Source of the DNA: Heliopora coerulea
Taxonomy: Eukaryota; Cnidaria; Anthozoa; Scleralcyonacea; Helioporidae
Direction of reading: 5' to 3'
DNA: 64,000 bases
NCBI GenBank assembly: GCA_030142905.1
Contig: JASJOG010000186.1
Location: 226,501-290,500, forward strand
Below are positions 42,419 to 55,085 of the stretch, piece by piece. The notes beneath the pieces are model-generated. The model was not told the origin of the DNA and searched no databases. It worked only from the letters and a program-made list of their open reading frames with translations. Position 1 is the stretch's first letter, and the number at the start of each line of letters is the position of its first letter. A program made the translations under genes and the position numbers.

Positions 42419-45400
42419 TGTCTGTTTAATAAAAATTAAAATGAATATTGAAAAACGTTTAAGTGTTAATTATTTGCCGTATGTGTAATTGATTAAGATA
42501 ATTATACACCGCATATCAGAATTTCATGTCAAAAAAGGCGTTATTCAACACGTTCAGTGGTCGCATTAAACAGTACTGGACATCAAAATATGGTTGTTGG
42601 TCGTATTCACGAGGTGGTCGTATTAACGAGGTTTTTAGATAAGAAAAAAAATAGCTCTTATTCGGGGGAAAAAAAAGTGGTCGTATTAACGGGGTGGTCG
42701 TCTGGAGGGGTTCCACTGTAGTTTAAAGCATGAAATCATGGTTTTAATTGCCTAACTTCCATAGGAGTAACCATGCACAGTAAAACACATACTTCTTAGG
42801 TTGCGAATTGTTTTATAGATGATTATGTTTAGCCTGTGATTTTTTTTAGACAGATTAGATTTGCAGCGTTACTTCTCTCCACTTCAGTTGCACTTTAATT
42901 GCTTATCTTGAGAGCAATTTTCTAGCTGCTTGAGTCATCCATGAATACAATAAAATGATTGACTGATCAAAATCATTGATTAGGCTAAGAGTCTTAATTT
43001 AGATTAAAATGGGTATTTCCACTACGCTTGATTTTAAGTTCTTACATATAAACTACGTTTTTCGTTCTACTAGTTTCGTTGGCCTACTACAACGTTGCTG
43101 TTCTCACATTCCTAGGATCTATTCTCTTCAGCAGAAATATGGTGTGCATAATGCACACGAAAGATCACACTTCGGATATCTGTGTGTCGAGGAATACCAG
43201 ATCATCAAAGTTAAATGATAAATGTTTTTGAGCAAGTAAGATATGCTGATACTTATTAATTGATTGTTTACGGTTCTATTATTCCAAAGACTTTGTATTT
43301 TACGCACTAGATTCCAGGTTTTCCACTTTACCACGTAATGTCAAAGAAACACTACTGCTCTGGACAGGTGGTAAGGTTTCTAACTCTCCGACTGCAACTG
43401 TAAACAAATAACTTTACTCGGACATACACAAAGCGCATTAAAATATACCACCTATGAGAGATAAGTAGACATGCGCAGTGGTAATTTAAAGACTAAATTA
43501 AACTTAAACCGGACGGAGATTAGCATCTCGATAATGTTAAAAACTAGATAAAATTTACGAATATTTTGAAACAGTTCTGTAGTTTATAAGCATCTTGGAA
43601 TAACTTCAAAGCTTTTCCATAAGTTTAGTTCATAACTAATCCCAAACACAATCACATCAAATCGTACCAACATGTTAAAATGTTTTGAGATGTCTACGCT
43701 CTCCATCACCGATTCCTTTGGAATAATGATAACTGTGCCCCAATACTTTGGATACAGACTATCTGGCTGGAAATACATAAGATACCAAGAGTATTTTGTA
43801 AAACTGAAATTGACATAAACATTCCTTAATATTTAACGAGTCTCTGTACTGTGATACTGACATCAATGATGTCATTGAAAATTGAGAAAATGCCTCGTGC
43901 CAATATGGCAAAAGAATCTAATAAAAAAAGAAATTATTTCTGATGTAGACCTAATGGCAAAAACCATCTATTGCATTTGTCAATGAGTAGCAAATCTTTA
44001 GTTTAATTGAAGATCTCTTGTTTTCCGTTTGTTTATAGTACGACGTTTTGCAAGTTGATGTAGCATAAAATACTAAACCTGTAATATACATAACCTGTAT
44101 AAATAGCAAATTATGTAATGTTTCGAGAATTAAAAGTTTCAAAGATCCAATTTAAAATTTTCACACTCTACCCTCTCGACATGACAAAGCCGTACTTAGT
44201 TTTCCGACTATGGAACGAACAGGTTTCTCGAGGTGAAAAAATGATTCGCGTTTTGTTGCCCGGTTTGCATCGTTTGCTTACTGGGGGTACATATCGAGCG
44301 CCTGATCTGTCTAAAAAGTGGAATAACATTAGCGTAGCAAACTCGTTTCTCGGGTTTCATCAGGGGAAGTCAAACACTCCAAAGCAATCAACCTTTAGTC
44401 TCATGATTGATTTGTTTTCATGATTTTATCCCGAGTTCGAATACCCTGATCAAACACTCAAAGTCGTCGTAATATATCACATAATTTGACATCACAAAGG
44501 CTATTTCTTATCATGTAAACTTATACCTGAAACTAAACTTTAAACAAAGTTAAAAAATATTAACGAATCGAAAGAAATATCAACATAACTATGTTGAGAA
44601 CATATTTTTTGAGTTACATTATTCATAGCGTAAAAATATCCATAGCATTTGCCAACAAGTAGTAAATCTCTAATTTAATTGAATGCCTCTCGTTTTCCTT
44701 TCGTGTATAATATTACGTTTTGCAAGTTGATGTAACAAATATCATAACTATAATTTACGTAATGTTTTGACAATTAAAAGCTTCAAACATTCATTTAAAA
44801 TTTTTCACTCACGTTTGACTGCAGATAGAGAAGCCAAACACTCCAAAGCAATAAAAAATATACTATCAATCTTTGACCTCGTGTTTTGATGATGTTTCCT
44901 CGTGTTCGATTACCCTGATGAAACACTCAAACTCGTTCATATATCAGGTAAGTTGATGCGACAACAATCACTTCTTACTGTTTAATGTTACATAAAGTTA
45001 TACCCAAAACCAAACCCAAATGAACGTTACCATCTTGGGAAAATCACGTTTTTGAGTTAAAATGTATATATCAATAAAATAGTTTTCAGGTGGTTTAGAT
45101 GGGCGCTTACAATGACGAAGAAGGGCTGTGACAGTTTGTCGGCTTCTATTTTTGTTTTTGACTTAATCTGGTTATTGTATCCTACATTTAAAGGTAGGTG
45201 ATGATATCAAGTTAGTCAAACAGCATTGTATCAAATCTACAACTGGGTGTTTCTTCAAAGTTATCGACTAAAACGACTTGAAACGTTGCACATACATGGA
45301 TGAGGTCCACTAAACTAATGAACACGGTTCTAGCTACATGGTGATAATGGCGACTGATTGATACCGAGAATGATTGATATATAAAACATAACAGTTTGCT

Positions 45401-45721
45401 GTCTCTTATGTACCAAGGATTTTCAGCTAAGCCTGGCGGTGAGTCAGAAACATTTTCAGCAACATTACAACAGCGATAACTAAGTCTGAAGCTCAAAATG
45501 TTACCTGCCTTGACGGAAAACGAAGAATTGTACATTGGAAACTAATTTGCCAAGAAAACATCGCTTAAGCGCTATTGTTTAGTTTTGTGCTGTCGATCCA
45601 CGTACAACGTTGCAAGTCGTTTCGATACTTAATTTTCAAGAAATATCATGTTTTACATTTTTGACAATTTTGTTTGACTGATCTGACGTCACCATATACC
45701 TTATTTGTATAGTGCAAAAAC
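42419..45721. repeat. 3.3-kb tandem duplication, copy 1
   Basis: About 95% similar to 45770-48978 in the same order, offset about 3350 bp. The unit begins inside the Tigger 3' region (TGTCTGTTTAATAAAA) and ends at TATAGTGCAAAAAC. It therefore duplicates the last ~300 bp of the transposon plus flank, and the duplication postdates the Tigger insertion. It contains a decayed linker-type exon near 43680-43780 and no intact gene. Confidence 0.9.
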
Positions 45722-45769
45722 CTCGTTCTGTCTGTTTAATAAAATCACGTTCTGTCATTAATCACGTTC

Positions 45770-48700
45770 TGTCTGTTTAATAAAAATTAAAATGAATATT
45801 GAAAAACGTTTAAGTGTTAATTATTTGCCGTATGTGTAAATGATTAAGATAATTATACACCGCATATCAGAATTTGATATCAAAAAAGGCATTACACAAC
45901 ATGTTGAATGGTCGTATTAAACAGTAGGGGACATCAAAATGTGGTCGTTGGTCGTATTAGCGAGGTTTTCAGATAAGAAAAAAAATAGCTCTTATTCGGG
46001 GAAAAAAAAAAAAGTGGTCGTATTAACGGGATGGTCGTATTAACGAGGTGGTCGTCCGGCGGGGTTCCACTGTAGTTTAAAACACACAACCATGGTTTTA
46101 AACGCCTAATTTCCATAGGAGTAACCATGCACAGTAAAACACATACTTCTTAGGTTGTGAATTGTTTTGTAGATGATTATATTTAGCCTGTGATTTTATT
46201 TTAGACAGATTGGATTTGCAGCGTTGCTCTTTTCCACTTCATTTGCACTTTAATAGCTTATCTTGCGTACAATTTTTTGCTGCTTGAGTCGTCCATGAAT
46301 ACAATAAAATGATTGACAGATCAAAATCATTGATTAGGCTTAGAGTCTTAATTTAGATTAAGATGGGTATTTCAATTACGTTGGATTTTAAGTTCGTACA
46401 CATAAACTACGTTTTTCGTTCTACTAGTTTCGTTGGCCTACTCCAACGTTGCTGTTCTCACATTCCTAAGATCTAATCTCTTCAGCAGAAATATGGTGTG
46501 CATAATGCACATGGAAGATCACACTTATCACACGTAATCACACGTAATGTCACACGTAATGTCAAATCAACACTACTGCTCTGGACAGGTGTTTTCACTT
46601 GGAACGTTCTTAACAAAGAGATTTTTCCCGGTAAACTTTCTAACTCTCCGACTGCAACTGTAAACAAATAACTGTACTCGGACATACACAAGGCGTATTA
46701 AAATACCCCACCTATGAGAGATAAGTAGACATGCGCAGTGGTAATTTAAAAACTAAATGAAACTTAAACCGGACGGAGATTAGCATCTCGATAATGTTAA
46801 AAACTAGATAAAGTTCACAAATATTTTGAAACAGTTCTCTAGTTTATAAGCAATTTGGAATAACTTCAAAGCTTTTCAATAAGTTTAGTTCATAACTAAT
46901 CCCAAACACAATCACATGAAATCGTACCAACATGTTAAAATGTTGTAAGATGTCTACGCTCTTCATCACCGATTCCTTTGGAATAATGATAAAGGGGCCC
47001 CGATACTTTGGACACAGACTATCCTGCTGGAAATACATAAGATACCAAGAGTATTTTGTAAAACTGAAATTGACATAAACATTCCTTAATATTTAACGAG
47101 TCTCTGTAGAGTGATACTGACATCAATGATGTCATTTAAATTGAGAAAATGCCTCGTGCCAATATGGCAAAAGAATCTAATAAAAAAATCTATTTATTGC
47201 AGGATATCTAATGGTAAAAACCATCTATTGCATTTGTCAATGAGTAGCAAATCTTTAGTTTAATTGAAGATCTCTTGTTTTCCGTTTGTTTATAGTACGA
47301 CGTTTTGCAAGTTGTTGTGGCATAAAATACTAAACCTGTAATATACATAACCTGTATAAATAGCAAATTATGTAATGTTTCGAGAATTAAAAGCTTCAAA
47401 GATGCAATTTAAAATTTTCACTCTCTACCCTCTCGACATGACAAAGCTGTAATTAGTTTTCCGACTGTGGAATGAACAGGTTTCTCGAGGTGAAAAAATG
47501 ATTCGCATTTTGTTGCACAGTTTGCATCGTTTGTTCATCGCGGGTACACATTGAGCGCCTGATTTGTCTAAAAAGTGGAATAACATTAGCGTAACAAACT
47601 CGTTTCTCGGGTGTCATCAGGGGAAGTCAAACACTCCAGAGCAATCAACCTTTAGACTCATGATTGATTTGTTTTCATGATTTTATCTCGAGTTTGAATA
47701 CCCTGATCAAACACTCAAAGTCGTCGTAATATATCACATAAGTTGACATCACAAAGGCTACTTCTTATCATGTAAACTTATACCTGAAACTAAACTTTAA
47801 ACAAAGTTAAAAAATATTAACGAATCGAAAGAAATATCAACATAACTATGTTGAGAACATATTTTTTGAGTAACATTATTCATAGCGTAAAAATATCCAT
47901 AGCATTTGCCAACAAGTAGTAAATCTCTAATTTAATTGAATGCCTCTCGTTTTCCTTTCGTGTATAATATTACGTTTTGCAAGTTGATGTAACAAATATC
48001 ATAACTATAATTTACGTAATGTTTTGACAATTAAAAGCTTCAAACATTCATTTAAAATTTTTCAATCACGTTTGACTGCAGATAGAGAAGCCAAACACTC
48101 CAAAGCAATAAAAAATATATTATCAATCTTTGACCTCGTGTTTTGATGATGTTTCCTCGTGTTCGGTTACCCTGATGAAACACTCAAACTTGTTCATATA
48201 TCAGGTAAGTTGATGCGACACCAACTACTTCTTACTGTTGAATGTTACATAAAGTTATACCCAAAACCAAACCCAAATGAACGTTACCATCTTGGAAAAA
48301 TCAAGTTTTTGAGTTAAAATGTATAAATCAATAAAATAGTTTTCAGCTGGTTTAGATGGGCGCTTACAATAACGAAGAAGTGCTGTGACAGTTTGTCGGC
48401 GTCTATTTCTGTTTTTGACTTAATCTGGTTATTGTATCATACATTTAAAGGTAGGTGATGATATCAAGTTAGTCAAACAGCATTGTATCAAATCTACAAC
48501 TGGGTGTTTCTTCAAAGTTATCGACCAAAACGACTTGAAACGTTGCACATGCATGGATGAGGGTCACAAAACTAAAGAACAAGGTTCTAGCTATATGGTG
48601 ATAATGGCAACTGATTGATACCGAGGATGCTTGATACATAAAACATAACAGTTTGTTGTCTCTTATGTACCAAACATTTTCAGCTAAGCCTGGCGGTAAG

Positions 48701-48978
48701 TCACAAACATTTTCAGCAACATTACAACAGCGATAACTAAGTCTGAAATTCAAAATGTTACCTGCCTTGACGGAAAACGAAGAATTGTACACTGGAAACT
48801 AATTTGCCATGAAAACATCGCTTAAGCGCTATTGTTTAGTTTTGTGCTATCCATCCACGTACAACGTTGCAAGTCGTTTCGATACTTAATTTTCAAGAAA
48901 TATCCGGTTTTACATTTTTCACAAATTTGTTTGACTGATTTGACGTCACCATATACCTTATTTGTATAGTGCAAAAAC
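45770..48978. repeat. 3.3-kb tandem duplication, copy 2
   Basis: Second copy of 42419-45721, beginning with a Tigger 3' end whose terminus is at 46072 (GGGGTTCCACTG). It has a deletion near 46530 that removes part of the segment present at 43170-43330. The 48-bp junction 45722-45769 holds partial repeats of CACGTTCTGTC and TCTGTTTAATAAA. Both copies contain a similar 107-codon minus frame (45535-45212, 48792-48469) with no recognised domain. Confidence 0.9.
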
Positions 48979-50040
48979 TTGAATAACTGAAGAGAGAAAA
49001 CAGATGTTAACGAACTGTCAACTCTACAATTGTATACAAATACATTCTACTGGGGAGACAAGCGCACAATCCTGATGCATTAATTCAACCAGTCATGGTG
49101 TGCTTCGGAGAGTTTGGGAAATAAATTTAGTAACAAGACGTATTGAATTATGCAGTAGTCCTGCTAAATAAATTTCAATATTTGTTGTTTGCTATAGAAA
49201 ATCTCCATGGCTTTCCAAATGACCGGCGAGATGAGCGAGAATGTACACTCACTATCTAAATTATCGCAGGCTAATTGCACTTTTTGAAACGAACTTGTGT
49301 AATGTTACATACAACACAATTTAATCAGAGTCAACAAGCCAATCCACACCAATGGCTTATGGACCACGTCTCTTAGCGTCTATAAGGCATGATCAGAATA
49401 GACATCATCACCCCCAAATAAAACAATTTGCTTATCAACGTCGCTGTCTTTGCTAGATGTGATGGAACCAAATTTAAGAACATCTCTGAGCTGTTTCAGC
49501 TCATCTATTGTGGATAGAAGAACGGATTATTGGATAAAATCTAACATCTAATTCACATCAAATTTAAAGAAAAGTATACGTTTATCAATAAAAAATTTGT
49601 TTATGTTCCACACCAAAACTGAATCTCTGGGTTTGACCACCATATCAAAACATGAGAAAGCAAATGAATCTCGAATGCCACAGTCTCGAAAGATTTTTGG
49701 GTATTTGTATGTTTAGCCACCATGGTAAAAAAGGCAGACCGCGTTTTGACCTGGTTTATCGCATAAAAATGACAATAAACGATTTAGGTCGTTTTGCCAT
49801 ACATACTTGTTAATAATGAATGTTTCTTGTTTCAATAGACTATTTTGAAAATTAAAAATCTACATCAAGATAAATCATTCACTAGTGTTTGATACTTAAT
49901 CAAACATGTTAGTGTTTCACTCAATATACGCAACAGAAAAGCGTTTTACGAATTGAGGAAAATTTAATGAATTATTAATAAATTAGAAAACGGAATATTG
50001 TAAAATGGAGTGCTGCGTAGGCAGTGTGAAAATCGAAGTG
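48979..50040. other. Stretch without recognisable genes
   Basis: AT-rich sequence after the tandem duplication. No long frame, terminal repeats or RNA motif were seen. Confidence 0.5.
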
Positions 50041-50176
50041 AAATAATCAGAAAGGTTTGAGTACTGCCGAAATGTGAGAGTAGTTATTTAACGTTTCGAG
50101 CGAAGGCCCTTCGTCAGAGAGAAAAAAACATAACTACTCTCACATTTCGGCAGTACTCAAACCTTTCTGATTATTT
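50041..50176. repeat. Foldback with Penelope-like loop motif
   Basis: Perfect 47-bp arms (50041-50087 and 50130-50176) flank a 42-nt loop. The loop reads AACGTTTCGAGCGAAGGCCC then TTCGTCAGAG, which resembles the 3'-terminal motif of Penelope elements (CGAAACGTT and CTTTCTCAAGG forms at 7866 and 8903). Confidence 0.85.
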
Positions 50177-50599
50177 CCCTATTGTAAAATCATCCCCGAT
50201 GATTTTACAAAAAAAGCAACATCACTTATTTACACTTCTGTATATCCAATATGCAAAAACAATTATTAAATTAATAAATAATAACTTGGTTATGTAAAAT
50301 ATCTAAAGCCCTCATCAAACACGCATGAAGGATGGCAGTCAACTCCAACTCTCACATTTGTTTCATTGCTAACCCTCTCATCAACTCTCCTCTTCTTTCA
50401 TCAAATCTCATCAACTTTCAAACTGATTCGAACTTTCATCTGATTCGATGACAGTTTTGACTTGTTTAACTATGTAATAACACAGTCCCATGTCATAATA
50501 ATAGTAAGCTGTGACCTCATTTGACCGGATCAGTTGGTGCTGATAAAAGTTGCAACAATTCTCATATAACTGAAATTTGTATTTTAGAAGTGTGAGAGC

Positions 50600-50925
50600 T
50601 TGGAGATATCTTGAGATAATAAATGAACGATTGTCAAGCTTTATCCTCATAAAAACGATTTCTGAGCCCCAGACGGGTATAAAACCCTCAACCTTCTCAT
50701 GGCCAGTGAGACGCTCTAACCATTGAGCTACCAAGACTCAGATGGTGAGCTAAGGTGCAAGTTCGACATACGTGCGACCTGAGCGGAAGCCACTATATGT
50801 TAATAATGACATTAATAATAAAACATAAATTTCATCCATTACATTATTAACATATAGTAGCTTCCGCTCACTTTGCAGATATGTCAAACTTACACCTTAG
50901 CTCACCATCTGAGTCTTAACTTAGT
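50600..50925. mobile_element. tRNA-derived SINE-like copies
   Basis: A decayed relative of the SINE at 19.4 kb: GATCGTCAAGC-like tail, GAGCCCCAGACGGG, a degraded B box, CATTGAGCTACC and GACTCAGATGGTGAGCTAAG. An inverted partial copy of the last segment lies at about 50860-50925. Confidence 0.65.
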
Positions 50926-50939
50926 TAACTAAACGATCC

Positions 50940-52960
50940 TTAAGAAAGCTTATCCTTGATTGTTGCAGTAAAACCGCTTTTTCTTTCAATAATGAATTAT
51001 ATGACCAGACTGACGGTGTTTCGATGGGTCTTCTCTCGGTCCCGTGTTAGCTAACATCATACTAACAGAATTTGAACGCGTTGTTGTCACCGACCTTATT
51101 CGTTGCGGAACCATAAAATTTTATAAACGACATGTTGATGATACACTTGTTCTGTTAAAACCTTCCGATATTCCAAACGTTTTATTGAAGTTCAATGATT
51201 TTGATCCTAACTTAAAATTTACAGTTGACACATTTCCAGACGGCATCATCCATTTTCTTGACATCAAAATTTCGGCCGATGGTACTGATGTTTATCGCAA
51301 AGAAACACACACCGGCCAATAGACACATTATTCCAGTTTTGAACCGTTTCCGCGTAAAATCGCATGGATTAAATCTCTGTTTCATCGCGCTTATAAAATA
51401 TGTAGCACGAAGAAACTTTTTAATGACCAAATTGCTAAAATCAAAACTTTCATGTCCTGGAACGGATATCCTAATAATGTTAGTAAATTCCTTATTAAAA
51501 TGCTTCGACGCAAACATAAAGCTGATGGTTCTGGCACTCAAAACATGACTGATGATGATAACATCCATAAAGTTTGGATACGAATCCCATATTTGGGAAG
51601 TCACGGAGAAAATCTTTTAAATTCCTGTTTAAAGAAAATCCGTCGTTGTTTAAAACAACCTGTCAATTTTATTGTCATATACAACACAAAAAAGGTCTCA
51701 TATTTTATTTCTAACAAAGGGCCAAGTCGCACTAGAGGACAAAACTGTTTACTTATGTCAAAAATCTGTCATCACAATGAATAACCAAATGCGACCGGTT
51801 TGTTCACCAAAGGACAAAATTTGTTGGCTGACGGACAAACTTCAAAGATGCCGTCGACTACCTCTGAAGCAAGCCAAACTGAGACAAATCTTGGAAAACA
51901 AAAGCGAGGGTGTTTTGATTTGGAAATGAATCGACAGGTGATATGTAGCAGAGTCTCTATGCGATAGACTTCGCGGTAAAATTAATCAAGTTCTCATTTC
52001 GCAACAACATGAATCCCGGCGCGCGCGACCAATATTTTCAGGCAGCATATCATTAAATTGATATTTGCCTGCTGCTGAAGAACCAAAAAAGAGAAGAAAA
52101 AAATTACTGCAAGAATTCTTCGTGGTAACAAATTTTGAGATCCCTCGTGTCGCGGTTTTGTGGATGTAAACAGCAAGTAAAGGCGGCTTCGAGGGAAATC
52201 GCTCGGCGCTCACAGCATGGCGTGATGTTTTGTTCACAGATTTTGCTCTCAAGTGCGACTGTAGCTTTCCGGACAATTTTTTTGTCACTGGCCGATTTCA
52301 AGTCGGATTCGTCCAGAACAAATCTGAAATTGTCCTCTAGTGCGACTTGGCCCAAAGACAAAAATTCCAGATTTGTCTCGAAACAATGTCATTTACCAGA
52401 TTACATGCCCTGGTTGCGCCAAATCTTACATTGGAAAGACCGACCGTTGTTTACAAAAACGTCTATCTGAACATGCCACTCAACACAACACAAGTGCAGT
52501 TGCACAACACTTTCTTCAATGTGAAGACGCACACTTCATTGTTGAACTATGCAAACAATATGACAGACTAAACGATATTCCTTTTTCTTTTGACGCTACT
52601 TCATCCATGCACAATCTCATTTTTAACAACTATAAGATCCTTTACTCTAATTATTCTATTGATCCTAATCAACTTTTATTTATGGAAGCTCTACATATTA
52701 AATATCTTAAACCACAATTAAACTCTGGTCTTAAAGCCAGCAAAGAACTCTCATTCTTTATTTAGGTCCTTTTAGTTTATCCATAATTTATATATCGACA
52801 TATATCGACATCTTGTCATTTCATCCTGAGGCGTCAACACTTCTCACTTACTGACACAATCAATCATTTGTAAATAGAGTAGGCGTTCCCTCAATTTTTC
52901 ATCAATGATGTAATCACTTTTCCCATGTATATATAAACCTTAGGTTCTCTTATGTTAGTT
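50940..52960 (+). pseudogene. Penelope-like element, RT 3' part plus GIY-YIG
   Basis: Starts in RT with NNELYDQTDGVSMG and runs through YKRHVDDTLVLL (catalytic block as HVDD), DGIIHFLDIKIS and VSKFLIKMLRRKHK in several frames. After a MITE insertion it continues with KIPDLSRNNVIYQITCPGC and KSYIGKTDRCLQKRLSEHAT (GIY-YIG with the paired cysteines), to LKASKELSFFI and a stop at 52763. The N-terminal half of RT is missing. The non-coding tail ends near GCAATAAAATCG. Confidence 0.85.
51719..52353. mobile_element. MITE inserted in the Penelope copy
   Basis: 25-bp inverted ends GGGCCAAGTCGCACTAGAGG... on both sides, with AAA repeated at 51716-51718 and 52354-52356. Removing it reconnects the Penelope sequence between SYFISNK and KIPDLSR. 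A 3-bp target and GGGCC start would suit PIF/Harbinger, but the class is not proven. The 635-bp interior has no transposase. Confidence 0.75.
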
Positions 52961-53985
52961 CACTTGGTCTGAAGATAATTTTGCAATAAAATCGAAAAAT
53001 CACCATTTTACAGTTTTCATCTTTTGTTAACTTAAATCTTAAGTTGAAAGATGGCCTTCGTTTTCGGAATTTGCTTTCTCTAGTTCTTTAGATATTTCAA
53101 TCATTTCATTTTGTTTAATACGTAAATACGACTAACTGTGGCATCACTTCGTTGTTACAGCATTGTGAGCAATAACAAAATTGAGTTATATCTCCGAGAT
53201 TTTTCAACGAAATCACTTGAAAGTTCACAACTGAACAGCTCTGCATTAAAATGTCAATACTTCAGTAATGTCTCTGCGTTTTGATCCCTCAAATCCATAA
53301 AACATATATCCTTGTTTGAAGCAAGCTCGTGGTCATTTTTGTTCACTATTACTCATACATGTCGCTTAAGAATTTTATACATCATGTCAGAGAATAGACA
53401 CTGTACCATGCTTTATCACTGCAATATAACAAAAATTATGTTTTAACGAGAAACGTCTGGGAACTAGTAAATTATTGTGACAACATTATTTTACTGTAAA
53501 GCTGGTTCCCTATCATGAACTGAATCGAAGCACAAAGTTTCAAGTTATTTCGTGCAGTAATCTTCGACGTATAACTAATTTTTAAATGACTCAAAATGCT
53601 GTGGCAACAAAATGACGTCTCAGATCATCTCGTTTACAAGTCAAACGAACCGAAACATTTCCACAATGAAATGGACAATTGAAATACTGTAGAAGGTTCT
53701 CCATTATATTTCAAGAGTTCTTCCAAATAAGACAAATTTAATTTTTTCTTTATTAGCACTTTAAAATCACTGAGAACTCGCAACTTGTACTTCAATGCCT
53801 TGATATGCTTCCCACGTATTGACTTAAGATTTCTAGCAACTAAGGTGCATACCACCTTTTAAGATCATAATTAAATTAATGGTTTCCATCACAACCCGAA
53901 TTTACCAAATCTAAAATCGGCCAGCGATTCGGGCTATCACATTAAAAAGTAAACAATTTTCTTACGACCACATTACCTGTAAGGC
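52961..53985. other. Stretch without recognisable genes
   Basis: AT-rich, with no domain-bearing frame on either strand and no terminal repeats. Confidence 0.5.
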
Positions 53986-53995
53986 TACCCTTCTT

Positions 53996-54001
53996 TATAT
54001 A

Positions 54002-54034
<33 letters not shown>

Positions 54035-54106
54035 ACATATATACATATACATATACATATATACATATACATATACATATACACATATACATATACATAT
54101 ACATAC

Positions 54107-54188
<82 letters not shown>

Positions 54189-54373
54189 ACATATATACAT
54201 ATACATATATACATATACATATATACATATACATATATACATATACATATACATACATACAAATATACATATGAGTAAATTTCATCTTACTGAGTGTAGA
54301 TGTTTGTAAGCTTGGATATACATATACATATCCATATACATATATATACATATATATATTCATATACATATAC

Positions 54374-54421
<48 letters not shown>
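53996..54421. repeat. (ATACAT)n / (TA)n microsatellite tract
   Basis: A hexanucleotide ATACAT run with tetranucleotide slips occupies 53996-54262. A short unique piece follows, then further ATACAT and a pure TA run to 54421. Open frames across it (Tyr-Met-Cys-Ile repeats) are artefacts. Confidence 0.95.
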
Positions 54422-54425
<4 letters not shown>

Positions 54426-54639
54426 CGCATCCGCGTGAAACTCGGAGTAGCAACCATGTACTCTTAAGCGAAATCTCACTATATAAATAAGCCAATATCA
54501 AAACAGTGGCGATGGACGTATCAGGCATAAAGGAAATTCTTGTGATAAAAATTATAACCTAGTAGATAACTTTAAAAAGACTCGTAGGAACGCAAATTTC
54601 CTAAAGACATAAAATATTTTATTTCTAACGCTTCGTTTC

Positions 54640-54724
54640 AGTTCACTAGAATCCTCAGACTCAATCAGCTTATCATAATAAGGTATGGTTACATCACTGG
54701 GTACTTTTAAAATATGTCTTTTAC
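54640..54724 (-). pseudogene. Linker exon with deleted donor
   Basis: Matches the linker exon at 30773-30874 (KVPSDVTIPYYDKLIESEDS) with the same acceptor. Just after SSELK it jumps to sequence equivalent to about 29460. The donor and the whole Death exon of the parent block have thus been deleted. Confidence 0.75.
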
Positions 54725-55085
54725 CTGGAAATAGTGCCAGTCTAAAAATATATGCATAATCCATACATGCATATAATCTCACTCAAATACAATTTTAAGA
54801 AAATTTAGTAGAGTAATTACTGTGGAAAAATAAAGTCGAGTATTTATGTCTTTCATTTACGATATCTTCGTTCCAGCTCTTGATCTGGTTGGAAGACAAT
54901 TTAGATAGCAGTCAAAACATTTAAGCAGGATTTAAGCCGTATATTGAAAGAACATTATCGTTTAAAATATGCCATAGCATTTACCATACATAGTGGATCA
55001 CATGCCTCTTAAGTTATTAGTTTTTCGAGGTTATTTTCATTTAATCAATGGTTTTATTTTAAGTTGACAAGATTTGATAAAAATC

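Larger units (their letters stand above)
37013..42718. mobile_element. Tigger/pogo element with transposase, HIRAN-like gene and nested hAT
   Basis: The left end CAGTAGAACCCCGTTAATAC and the right end (read inward) CAGTGGAACCCCTCCAGACG are inverted at their tips, with TA target copies at 37011-37012 and 42719-42720. Multiple GGTCGTATTAA words lie inside both ends. The minus strand carries a Tigger transposase, broken by a hAT insertion. The plus strand carries a HIRAN-like ORF, so the two genes are divergent. Without the hAT the element is about 2.9 kb. Confidence 0.85.

Noticed and set aside
44118..44423. 101-codon plus frame in duplication copy 1
   Set aside because: The counterpart in copy 2 (about 47390-47670) contains a stop, and no domain is visible.
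45212..45535. 107-codon minus frame conserved in both tandem copies (also 48469-48792)
   Set aside because: Its conservation is explained by the recent duplication. There is no recognisable domain and many substitutions change residues.
53942..54528. Long open frames encoding Tyr-Met-Cys-Ile repeats
   Set aside because: They are translations of the ATACAT microsatellite in different frames.
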